NCBI GenBank assembly: GCA_019925095.2
Contig: CM034403.1
Span: 3,167,690-3,231,689, forward strand
DNA: 64,000 bases
Source of the DNA: Dendrolimus kikuchii
Taxonomy: Eukaryota > Arthropoda > Insecta > Lepidoptera > Lasiocampidae
Reading direction: 5' to 3'
The notes under the pieces are model-generated. The model did not search any database. It saw nothing but the letters and a program-made list of their open reading frames with translations, and was not told where the DNA came from. Made by a program: the position numbers and the translations under genes. Below are positions 54,353 to 63,643 of the stretch, piece by piece; the stretch's first letter is position 1, and each line of letters begins with the position of its first letter.

Positions 54353-54852
54353 GTACATACATACATAATAATAATAATAATAATCGGCAGACAAACACAC
54401 ACATTGTATATCCCCAAATTAAGCAAGTTACGCTTGTGTTATGGGTAACATACAACGGACTACTCTGGGGCCGATCCCAGACACCCAGACCATAGTAAAT
54501 AACGGAGAAAATACGTTTCCGAAATTTACTATACCAGGAATCGAACCCGGAACCTCTGCGTTGCAGTGAGGTACGCCGGCAAAGGCTTAGCCCACTCAAC
54601 CACAGAGGCCGTCATACATAACTTCACGCCAGTTCCCTTGTGGGGTAGGCACGAACAACAGAGTGCCATTTAGGCTTATTCTTACACACCTCACTTGCCT
54701 CTTTGACATTCATAACTCTTGTCATGCAAGCTCGTCTGTTCTTAAGGCTCCTGACATCACGATCATGGAAGGTGTGTCGTGGCCTTCCACGACTTCTGCA
54801 TCCATCCACTTTTGCATTGTATATCTGTTTAGTCATTCTTTCATCATGCATT
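54353..54852 (-). mobile_element. RTE 3' end, tail split by a tSINE
   Basis: TACATACATACATA at 54353-54366 is the first part of the RTE tail; CATACATAACTTCACGCC resumes at 54613. ATAGT at both outer edges is the likely duplication. Codons end at MHDERM; the LAEGDV-side codons are partly deleted. Confidence 0.82.
54367..54613 (-). mobile_element. tSINE, full length
   Basis: Minus strand: CTCTGTGGTTGAGTGGGCT head with an A-box-like TGGTTGAGTGG, B box GGTTCGATTCC, body TAAATTTCGGAAACG, GTCTGGGTGTCTGGGATCGG, CATAACACAAGCGTAACTTG, tail (TTA)n. CATACATA on both sides shows that it inserted into the RTE tail. Confidence 0.88.
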
Positions 54853-54855
54853 CAT

Positions 54856-55926
54856 AGTGTTTAGACATAAGTTTGGGTGAGGCTCTCTCTATATAATAGT
54901 CTATTCTATTCATTATATAATAAACATACACATCAACTGAAGGCCACAAACCTATACTATTAGCGTCAGCAGTTACGTGTGTACGGAATATCCCGGGTTT
55001 TTTTTAAATCTTCGGATCCACGCACACATTTATTCAAATTCAAAAGATTTTATAACTACTTAAACATTATTGTAACTTTTTACGGAAAAAAGTTTGTTTG
55101 AGATGATAGTGCACCAATCAAAAGTCAGAATTTCATTGACAAAAAAAAGTACGTAATATGATTGTGAACTGGGATATAGTTTTGTAGAGGTCGGTAGGGA
55201 GGGCAAGTGTCTAAATCCACCCCTGACTCGAGTACGAAATGGGTTGGATAATATTATTCCAGTAACTGTAATCGATTATTTATAATTACTTTATTGGCCA
55301 TCAACGTAGAAGTCACACGCTCTGAATAAATGCGATTGATCAGCTAGTACTTTTCGTATTCTCTGATAATAATAATTAGACTGACCTGAATTTACCATTA
55401 ACCTCCTTTGTACAGCGGCTAGAGCAAGATTTACTAACTAGAACGGAAGGCCCAAATTTTGTTATTTAAAAAACAAGGGGTCACCCTCACTGGAAAAGTA
55501 AACAAATTATTTGTATAAAAAATAATATATTAATCTGCTGACCGTATATAGGATTGAAAGGGTTCCCAATGATCGTAGGCGAGGCAATATGGAATGATTT
55601 ATAAAAGGCCTCTCATTTCAATGTGAATGGCTGGTATCCGGTTACATCCGTACGGTATAACTATAGTACACCCGGTTAAAGGTATAATCCACGGATAACC
55701 GGGTCGGCCAAAAATGGGGTATTTGTCATGTAAATTGGTGAGAGTTAGGCACTTTTTTGATGCGTCTTTTTTAATATATTGAAAATCAAAAGCTGTAGGT
55801 ACTTGCTGGTAGTGTTAGTGAAAATTAACAAGTGTAACACGGAGGTTTCATCAGCGCCAACTTCTACCAACATTTACGAATGTATAATGTTCACGTCATG
55901 AAAGACAGACTGCGCTTATGTCGCGA
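54856..55926. other. no recognisable feature
   Basis: 1 kb, AT-rich, no frame above 60 codons. CCGGTTACATCCG and ACCCGGTTA near 55640-55710 are the only structured text. Confidence 0.4.
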
Positions 55927-55984
55927 CTAGCTTCTGCCCGGGACTTCGACCGCGTGGAATAGTAAAAAAAGTAAGTTTTTTTAT

Positions 55985-56296
55985 TTTTTTTTTATTGCAG
56001 GAGTTCAGCAGACAGGCAGACGGCCCACTTAGTGGAAAGCGGTTACCATCGCCTATGGACATTTGCAACACCAAAGGTGCTACAAATGTGCTGCTGCTCT
56101 CTTAAAGGAGACTGGAACCTGGTCACTAATGCCGGAACACAATACAAGATTGTTATGGCGGCATACTCTAGACCAGGGGTGGTCGCCATCCAGTCGAGCA
56201 AATACTCTACCACCTGGCTGTGGGTTGTTTAGTCGCCTCTTACGACAGGCCCCCGGGCCGCAGGAAATTGTATTCTTTCTCCGTTCCTGCACGGAT
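55985..56296 (-). mobile_element. S1 retroposon, full length, with mirrored 5' end
   Basis: Poly(T), TTGCAGGAG to CTGCACGGAT, followed at once by GTGCAGGAACGGAG, an inverted copy of its own first 14 bases. Otherwise a typical copy; closest to 28.98 and 61.0 kb (CGAGCAAATACTCTACC). Confidence 0.9.
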
Positions 56297-56504
56297 AGTG
56301 CAGGAACGGAGTTAATAAGTTAAAAAAACCGCCGATTTTGAAACATTCTTCATTGGTGCTCCCCTTCTATTGGTCTTAGCGTGATGATATATAGCCTTCC
56401 TCGATAAATGGGCTATCTAACACTGAAAGAATTTTTCAAATCAGACCAGTTGTTCCTGAGAATCAAGCAAACAAACAAACTCTTCAGATTTATATAGATA
56501 AATA

Positions 56505-57047
56505 ACACTTTATTGTACACCATTACAGAAAAACTTACGAACTAGTATTAGTCTAGTTGGGTACAAAGGGCGGTCTTATCGCTAAAAAGCGATCTCTTCC
56601 AGACAACCCGTGGCAAGAATATTCTGATTAGGAGTGGCGACGGTGGTATACATAATTATTGTACGATTACTTACATTTTAATAATAAATATATAACTATA
56701 CTATATATACAAATATACACATAATTTATATACATATACAAGATATGGTGATAATATGCAACTATTTAAACGTAATAAACATATAACTATATGCAATATG
56801 ATATCTACTAATTATATAAAATTACATATCATTATATTGCAGATAGAATTTCCTGACTAAGTTCTTAAATGTTATTAGGGATTTTGCTTGTCTGACAGCA
56901 ACAGACAATGAATTCCAAAGTTGGACAGCCTTAACCGTGAAAGAATTATTGAAGAACGTTGTATTATGAATAGGAGTAATAAGTCCATGTTGACTGGAAG
57001 GGGGTAAATTGTGAGAAGAAGAAATAAATTCGAAGCGTTCTTTAAGG
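56505..57047 (-). mobile_element. LINE-K 3' part with coding end
   Basis: On the minus strand: coding end (next entry), AT-rich 3' UTR, then CACGGGTTGTCTGGAAGAG, GCTTTTTAGCGATAAGACCG and GTGTACAATAAAG. It links the 3' UTR fragments scattered in the window to a protein-coding LINE. Confidence 0.78.
56822..57046 (-). pseudogene. LINE-K ORF2 C-terminus
   Basis: An open minus-strand frame of 74 codons without a usable ATG. Readable blocks: LKERFEFISSSHNLPPSSQ, HNTTFFNNSFTVKAVQLWN, SLITFKNLVRKFYLQYNDM, stop. F.NSF.V.A..LWN.LP..IR followed by FK..V..F is the end of jockey/CR1-type LINE polyproteins. 5'-truncated. Confidence 0.75.
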
Positions 57048-57171
57048 TAAATATATATTAGTATAGATATAGATATTATAAGACGTTTTCTGTAATCTAA
57101 ATAAATTCAAATTTATCTCTAACATCAATTACAGTATCTTATGGTAGCTTAGCATATTTAAACTACTATAG

Positions 57172-57189
57172 TGGCGCCCAACGTGGGGC
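57172..57189 (+). other. tRNA-Lys-type primer-binding site candidate
   Basis: TGGCGCCCAACGTGGGGC, the 18-nt complement of the tRNA-Lys(1,2) 3' end used as primer by many LTR retroelements. AAATAAATT 60 bp upstream could be the end of an LTR. No LTR pair, gag or pol follows, so it would be a relic. Confidence 0.45.
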
Positions 57190-57491
57190 TTGTGTAATAC
57201 TGAATGAGTAACACAAGTTATTTATCTTCTATAATATAATGAATCTGTTTGGGGGTGTTGAGTTTTTACAATGGATTAATGCAAAACAAAATGAGAGCAT
57301 CACATGAAAACTACTGAACGAATTTAAAAGAAAATCTACATTGAGCTAACTTATATCCCAGCTTCACACTTAGACATTATTTCCGCAATATAGACGTAAT
57401 ATAACAATTTTCTTCTCTTCGTTAAGTGCATTGTACCAACTATGCCCTTTAAAGCTTTATTATATTCATTAATTATTTATAGATTTTGAAA
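57190..57491. other. no recognisable feature
   Basis: AT-rich; AAAACTACTGAACG near 57307 is TE-body wording. No gag-like frame follows the candidate primer-binding site. Confidence 0.4.
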
Positions 57492-57668
57492 AAATAAATA
57501 ATCGGCAGACATACACACACATTGTATATCCCCAAGCAAATTACGCTTGTGTTAAATAACAGAAAGTTCGTTTCCAAAATTTACCATGCCACGAATCGAA
57601 CCTGGAACCTCTGCGTTGTAGCGAGTTCGGCCGGCTAAGGGTTAGCCGCTCAACCAGAGACGCCGTCT
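57492..57668 (-). mobile_element. tSINE, internally deleted
   Basis: GGTTGAGCGGCTAACCC head, B box GGTTCGATTCG, then body with the GTCTGGGTGTCTG part missing, and TTATTTATTT tail. Confidence 0.78.
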
Positions 57669-57999
57669 TATGATTGGCATTTATTATATCGTGGATGTAT
57701 CATAGTATATATATTGCCGATAAAAATTGTAAGTGCTTACTCTTGTCGATGATTACTCAAATACTTCCAGTCAATTGGCTCTCCAAAACGAATTCCACGA
57801 TAGAAAAGACAAAACAGATGACATAGAGAGCCCTTCCAGATCGTTGCTTGGGCCCTTTTGTACCTTTGTCCGCGGGTAATACGCTGAAAATGGGTTAAGA
57901 GCCTTTGATTAGGGCACAAGGGCTACTCTAGTACTTATTAAGTACGGTCCTATGAAACAAAGAGTGGTCGTGCAAATACGCGAATATTCACTACATTCG
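57669..57999. other. no recognisable feature
   Basis: The 60-codon minus frame 57737-57919 has no motif. May be internal to the LTR-like unit to the right. Confidence 0.3.
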
Positions 58000-58270
58000 C
58001 ATTTTTCTCTGTCATAACACACCTTGAGAACTGTTTTATTTAAATTCAGTACAAAGCACGCTGACCGAAATTACAATTAATTATAAGTTATGATTCTCGC
58101 AAAATAATTAACCGCACTCGTGAGCTACTAGGACATGTACATACGACCGAAATCAAAGTGAGAATGATCTTTCGTCTCTACGACCGCTCGCTTTTATATC
58201 CGACTAGGAAACACAACTACCCGGAAATATTTCCATAGTACAATAATAGATGGCACTACTTGGAACAAAT
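58000..58270 (-). mobile_element. candidate solo LTR
   Basis: Minus strand: GTGCCATCTATTATTG, GTCGGATATAAAAGCGAG (TATA, first T at 58198), initiator-like TCATT with A at 58165 (+1, TATA at -33), and AATAAAAC about 130 nt downstream. The order U3-R-poly(A) fits an LTR. TG/CA ends and target duplication not established. Confidence 0.33.
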
Positions 58271-58519
58271 GTTTTTAACATTAGTATGCTTATGAATAAA
58301 GAATACTAACTGGGATAATGTAAGTGTCCGTGGCTGTGTCTAAATGCGACTGAAAAAAAATCACTCATAACTTTGCTGACTCAACAAACTATCTAGATTG
58401 ATTTTGTTTGGAAGTAAAATACAAACGAATCTTGGAATTTAATATTTTTTTTAACCTTATCTTTTTATTCAGTCAACAAAAATATTTGATAAATAAAAAA
58501 AGTCAAGTTGAACTTCTTA
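58271..58519. other. no recognisable feature
   Basis: AT-rich gap. Confidence 0.4.
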
Positions 58520-59020
58520 AAAGATAGTAGCAGCAAGAGGTAGAGGTTAAACAATACTTCAGATGGCAGAGAGCAGTATTCACTGTTGAGTGCTGATGAG
58601 AACTGAAGAAAACTCATTTATTTTAGAAATGATAACCTTATGTACAAATGTTAATAAGTCGTACAGCTATACAATACATAGAACAATGTGTGAGCGGCAC
58701 GGATGATGTGCGGGCGAGATAGAGCAACCATTAATTGGAGCGCCCTGCGTTGCGCTAGCCAGTTCTCCATTGTTCGCTGCGGTGACTGGATGTATGCAGC
58801 TCCCTTAAGATGTACGGGAAATTCTTACCTTTTTAGTACTCCAACCTGGGTTGGTCCCATAGAAGTCATTTTTTTTGTGTAATATAGTCATTTTGTTGCT
58901 AACTGTGCATTTTTTTAAATAAGGATCAAAATTTCACGAAAAATGAGACATAGTCTCCTAATATCATTTTTGTGTAGCTGCAACGATTAATGTATTTCCC
59001 CTTACTGCTCCGCTGATAGT
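58520..59020 (+). repeat. P repeat, second copy
   Basis: TAGCAGCAAGAGGTAGAGG through CATTAATTGGAGCGCCCTGC, GCTAGCCAGTTCTCCATTG, CTCCAACCTGGGTTGGTCCC and CGATTAATGTATTTCC. Continuous where the 28-kb copy holds a GC-rich block and an S1. A 115-bp unrelated stretch lies at 58868-58980. Confidence 0.62.
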
Positions 59021-59504
59021 TTCCACCTGTATATTCACCAAAAAATGTAGTTTCAAGGACAGACGACATGTTTTTAGGAAGCATTAGGTTTTTGGGACAA
59101 TCGTGTAAAAACAAGGAGACTTTTAGCATGAAATGCCACTTTAGTACTCATATCCATGTCCTAAATGCCTATTACTGCGTACTAGGTGTGTGTAACTCTT
59201 TACTGAACCGACTCACTGATCCGAAACATTTAGGTGTTCCAAAAGATTGGAACATCAATAATGTTTCAAATGCATCATTTGGATCTGGAACATCGCGATC
59301 TCTCTGACTGTTCAGCGCGATCATGTCGCTTACGTGTGAGAGAGACCGACCAGAGCATAATGAATCACAGAGCAAGAAGCGTAGCGAGAGAGCAGGAAAA
59401 CATTAAAATATAAGCAAATTATAATTTATTAATGATCTCAAAATTTGTAATTTTTTCAAATATTAATATGAATAATCATCTTTGTTTCAACCTTAACACC
59501 GTCT

Positions 59505-59514
<10 letters not shown>

Positions 59515-59566
<52 letters not shown>
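59515..59566. repeat. AT microsatellite
   Basis: (AT)26 directly abutting an RTE 5' truncation; TATATATATATA reappears after the RTE tail near 59953-59971. Confidence 0.9.
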
Positions 59567-59568
<2 letters not shown>

Positions 59569-59957
59569 CGGACCGCGTTCGTAATACCGAAGTAAGAAAG
59601 AGAGTTGGTCTGAAAGAGAGTGTCGGGGTGAAGGTAAGGAAAGGAATGCTCCGGTGGTTCGGGCATGTGGAAAGAATGCATGATGAAAGAATGACTAAAC
59701 AGATATACAATGCAAAAGTGGATGGATGCAGAAGTCGCGGAAGGCCACGACACACCTTTCATGATCAAATTGATCGTGTACTAGCAGAAGGTGATGTCAG
59801 GAGCCTTAAGAACAGACGAGCTTGCATGACAAGAGTTATGAATGTCAAAGAGGCAAGTGAGGTGTGTAAGAATAAGCCTAAATGGCACTCTGTTGTTCGT
59901 GCCTACCCCGCAAGGGAACTGACGTGAAGTTATGTATGTATGTATGTATGTATATAT
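59567..59957 (+). mobile_element. RTE LINE, 5'-truncated
   Basis: Begins CGCGGACCGCGTTCG (codons ADRVRNTEVRKR) and runs open to VRAYPARELT and the (GTAT)n tail. Inserted in an AT repeat inside the hAT element. Confidence 0.9.
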
Positions 59958-60201
59958 ATATATATATATATAATATCTGTATTTTTATCTTTGACATGTA
60001 TGACACGATGTTTCAAATGAAACCGCAGCCCGTTTCTCAGCCTCAGTCCGCGACGTACCATAACAAGACAACCATGATGTTATATCTTTGATTTAATGTT
60101 CCAAATGTTGAAACATATCAGTGATCCGGAACATTTTACTGTTCCAGATACAAATGTTCCAATCGCAAAAATGTGACATTTCTCGCACGCCTACTGCGTA
60201 C

Positions 60202-60444
60202 TACTAAAACGTAACTTTCCATGTTATTCATTCCAGTCGATTCGCAGTACAAACAGACAGTAGGCGCCCATCGATTGCCTTTGAATAAATAATATCAATT
60301 ACTGAGACAGTTTCTTCCACTTATAACCTGGATTAAATTATTAATTACTTTTCGATTTTTTTGGGCTACTTTTCACTACATTTTTAAGGGAAAAGAAACC
60401 ATACTAACATCATATATGTGACAGTAACTGTGTGTTTATTTGAA
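60202..60444. other. no recognisable feature
   Basis: Nothing identified. Confidence 0.4.
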
Positions 60445-60600
60445 AAGAAGAAAGAAAAAGATTTATTTAGAACTACAATAAAACTGACTTAAACTATTAA
60501 AAATAAAAAACAATAAATAAATGTAGTCCTAAATTGGCCTTAGCTCAGCAAAACTGCCGGTTAATATAACCAGCGCTGATCTTCCGCTAGGGCCATTCGT
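60445..60600 (-). mobile_element. LINE-N 3' end fragment
   Basis: AAGAAAAAGATTTATTTAG tail, GTCCTAAATTGGCCTTAG, CTCAGCA and AACCAGCGCTGATCTTCC match 20038-20200. Confidence 0.5.
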
Positions 60601-60967
60601 GACATACACAAACACAGGCATACAAGATAAACGTGTGAAGTGAACCAAAAAAAAAAAAAAAAAAAATAATGAAAAAAAAAACCATTTGTCCATGTGTTTT
60701 CATGAAAAAAACTACCGCGCGGATTATAATGAAATTTGGTACATATGTTGTCTCAATACAGAGAATGGCCATTGTACGGGCTAGCAACAAGCGTATATTG
60801 CCGTGTCAGCGATTACGTTGACACGTGCATTTAAACATAACATTAATCATTCATCAGTACTCGTTTAGCACAATCATAAGCACCATCATTTCATTGGCAT
60901 AATTATAGCGATAAACCCCTGCAGCCACAGTATACTTTTTATCCTAGATAATGAGATAATTTCTGGA
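60601..60967. other. no recognisable gene
   Basis: Poly(A) run 60644-60666; TACCGCGCGGATTATAATG at 60711 recalls Helitron-body text. Nothing firm. Confidence 0.35.
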
Positions 60968-60975
60968 ATACAAAT

Positions 60976-61305
60976 TTTTTTTTTTTTTTTTTTTTTTTTT
61001 ATTGCAGGAGTTCAGCAGACAAGCAGACGGCCCACTTAGTGGAAAGCGGTTACCATCGCCTATGGACATTTGCAACACCAAAGGTGCTACAAATGCGCTG
61101 CTGCTCTCTTAAAGGAGACTGGAACCTGGTCACTAATGCCGGAACACAACACAAGGTTGTTATGGCGGCATACTCTAGACCAGGGGTGGTCGCCATCCAG
61201 TCGAGCAAATACTCTACCACCTGGCTGTGGGTTGTTTAGTCGCCTCTTACGACAGGCCGCCGGGCCGCAGGAAATTGTATTCTTTCTCCGTTCCTGCACG
61301 GATAA
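60976..61305 (-). mobile_element. S1 retroposon, reference copy with 9-bp TSD
   Basis: AATACAAAT flanks at 60967-60975 and 61306-61314, fixing the S1 5' end as TTATCCGTGCAGG. Family traits: about 305 bp, no tRNA-like head, no long frame needed for function, poly(A) preceded by AATAAA. The RNA would fold into a chain of hairpins (GTCG..CGAC; GCCAGGTGGTAG..CTACCACCCCTGGT enclosing GGGC..GCCC; ACAAC..GTTGT; CACC..GGTG). The last 80 bp resemble the LINE-J 3' end, so LINE-J machinery is the likely donor. Confidence 0.93.
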
Positions 61306-61314
61306 AATACAAAT

Positions 61315-61922
61315 AAGTAAGTTCTCAAAGGCGAATAGTGCCTAGGTAAAAATTTAATGCAGTGTGTGTGTTAGTGTGAATACTTGTCCTTTCAATAAAC
61401 TAGGGTTGACATTGCCTCGATGTTTTCTGCTGTTACATATTATTCAACGGTGAACAATTAAATCATGAACATATTTGCTTATCAAGATTACCGGTGACTG
61501 AAACTAATCACTCCCTTGCGGGCAAAAGTGGTGAATATACCGATCGCTCGCCTGAAATAGGAATTGCCGAGCACAGCATTGTAATGATTATGGATTGTTA
61601 TAATTATTACTTGTATACACAGTCCTGCAACAGACTAAAGTCTTTCTAGATAAAAGGAAAGATTTAAAGGACTACCTATACATGTATAAGTTTTATTTAA
61701 TTCATAGAATAACAAGAAATTTAGGGCGTGTAAGGAACAAACCAAGTACAATGTCGATATTAATAAGAGACAGGCGTTCAGACAAACAGACAGACAGCTT
61801 TGATGCTGCAACGGCCAGATGCGGCGCGAGAATGTTGTTATTACTCATTGGCTTATTAATGGTGTTTTGTATGCCCACTTGCATACTACTGTGAAACGAT
61901 TAAATATCTATATATAATAATA
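61315..61922. other. no recognisable feature
   Basis: Opposing 70- and 60-codon frames at 61682-61894 overlap; no motif. Confidence 0.4.
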
Positions 61923-62131
61923 CTAGCTGTCCCGGCAGACGTTGTTCTGCTCTGAAGAAATAAAATTTAGAACTCGATTCCAGCGCCACCTACCGGGTCC
62001 AAATTTAAGCTATCCTATCTTTCAAGTCGGATAAAACTGCACATGGTGTGCAAATTTGATTAAAATCGGTCAAGTAGTTTAGGAGTCCATCGCGGACCAA
62101 CAACGTGACACGTAATTTATATATATTAAGA
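61923..62131 (-). mobile_element. Helitron, 209 bp, complete
   Basis: CTAG at 61923-61926, TC at 62131 followed by T, preceded by A. A near twin of 43821-44029 with few differences. Confidence 0.88.
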
Positions 62132-62139
62132 TTGTAAAA

Positions 62140-62300
62140 ATGTAATAATGCCCTTTCTGTAGTACATTGAAGCTGTTTAAAAAAAAAAACAACTGGAATA
62201 CACTATATAAACAAAGGAGAACACGATGCATTTTTTTTATATTTCTTGTCTGTTTGTTCGGGATTCATGTAAAAACTACCGGGCCGATTTCGATGCGGTT
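62140..62300 (+). mobile_element. B-family repeat (Helitron-like)
   Basis: GTACATTGAAGCTG, GGAGAACACGATGC, TTTCTTGTCTGTTTGTTCG, GGCCGATTTCGATGCGG. Third copy of the family. Confidence 0.45.
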
Positions 62301-62380
62301 TTCGTTGATCGACGGCAAATTCGGTTCAATAATTTTATCGAATTTTATTTAATTAAATCGGTTCAATAATTTTTGAGTTT

Positions 62381-62622
62381 ATAATAATAATAATATTAAT
62401 CGGCAGACAAACACACATATTGTATATCCCTAAATTAAGCAAGTTACGCTTTTGTTATGGGTAATATACAACGGACTACTCTGGGGCCGATCCCAGACAC
62501 CCAGACCATAGTAAATAACGGAGAAAATACGTTTCCGAAATTTACTATACCAGGAATCGAACCCGGAGCCTCTGCGTTGTAGTGAGATAGGCCGGCAATG
62601 GCTTAGCCCGCTCAACCACAGA
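62381..62622 (-). mobile_element. tSINE, near full length
   Basis: GTGGTTGAGCGGGCTAAGCC head, B box GGTTCGATTCC, body as at 54.4 kb, (TTA)n tail. The first bases of the head are replaced by GAGTTTCCC. Confidence 0.86.
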
Positions 62623-62693
62623 GGGAAACTCGTTCGGTTATTCGTTACAAACACACAAAACTTTCCTCTTTATAATTTTATTATTATAGATTT

Positions 62694-63020
62694 TTATCCG
62701 TGCAGGAACGGAGAAAGAATACAATTTCCTGCGGCCGGGCGGCCTGTCGTAAGAGGCGACAAAACAACCCACAGCCAGGTGGTAGGGCATTTGCCCAACT
62801 GGATGGCTACCTCCCCTGGTCTAAAATATGTCGCCATAACAACCTTGAGTTGTGTTCCGGCATTAGTGACCAGGTTCCAGTTTCCCTTAAGAGAGCAGCA
62901 GCGCATTTGTAGCATCTTTGGTGTTGCAAATGTCCATAGGTGATGGTAACCGCTTTCCATCGAGTGGGCCGTCTGCCTGTCTGCTGAACTCCAGCAATAA
63001 AAAAAAAAAAAAAAAAAAGA
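62694..63020 (+). mobile_element. S1 retroposon, full length
   Basis: TTATCCGTGCAGGAACGG to CTCCAGCAATAAA plus A18. ATAGAT on both sides is a likely short duplication. Confidence 0.92.
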
Positions 63021-63333
63021 TAGATGGAGTCGTTTTCATATATCATTAATACAAAAACAATGATAGTTAGAGCTTCATCTATATTAATTCTCTTCATACA
63101 TACACGTTTGTTTACAGTGCTTCCTCATGCACTATCATTATGAATTTAATTTATCAATTCATAACTATTAAACATTCCCGTTGTAATATTTATCAATATC
63201 GCGAAATTCATTGGCGACTTAACATAATTTGCTTTTTTTTTAAACCTTAAATGTACAGATATTAACAATAATCGAATACAATGCAAGAAAACTTAACTTA
63301 TTTGTATTGTATTCTACTCATAGTCCCTTAAGA

Positions 63334-63598
63334 CTATAAGGAGAATACTGAGCCTAGATCACCGTCTTCTATGGGTAAGGTGCCCAGAAGGCTGGCTACG
63401 TTTCCTCGCTGGATCGCCATACTGATCCGCTGGCCGAGGTAAGCACCAGCCCTCTGATCACCCGAAGAGTCAATGAGTCGTTTCGATCAATTTTGGTAGA
63501 GGCTCATGGCCTCAGGACCCCACGCTCCAAGCGTCTCGACAGCAAACGGCACAAACATATAACTCTCACAGAGGGTTGCCATATTTGCGGCGCTTGAG
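63334..63598 (-). pseudogene. LINE-M C-terminal ORF with in-frame stop
   Basis: Minus strand: LSSAANMATLCESYMFVPF, AVETLGAWGPEAMSLYQN, a TGA at 63487-63489 where the 23-kb copy has TTA, then [46 protein letters not shown], stop 63334-63336. It extends about 13 codons further upstream than the other copies. The 3' UTR runs to about 63262. Confidence 0.62.
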
Positions 63599-63643
63599 TG
63601 ATTCGGGTGTTCCCGCCGCTGAACCGGCCGATTTAGACGTGAT

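Larger units (their letters stand above)
55927..57067 (-). mobile_element. Helitron with two nested insertions
   Basis: CTAG at 55927-55930, then GCCCGGGACTTCGACCGCG. The body resumes after the S1 at about 56312 (CCGCCGATTTTGAAACATTC, CACTGAAAGAATTTTTC) and breaks again near 56500. ATATTAGTATAGA at 57055-57067, next to T, is its 5' end beyond the LINE-K insertion. Confidence 0.75.
59183..60193. mobile_element. hAT element, ~1 kb, with nested RTE
   Basis: Ends TAGGTGTGTGTAAC and, inverted, TAGGCGTGCGAGAA. CTGCGTAC duplicates at 59175-59182 and 60194-60201. GGAACAT / ATGTTCC motifs are clustered near both ends. Without the AT repeat and RTE it is about 570 bp. No transposase frame. Confidence 0.8.
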
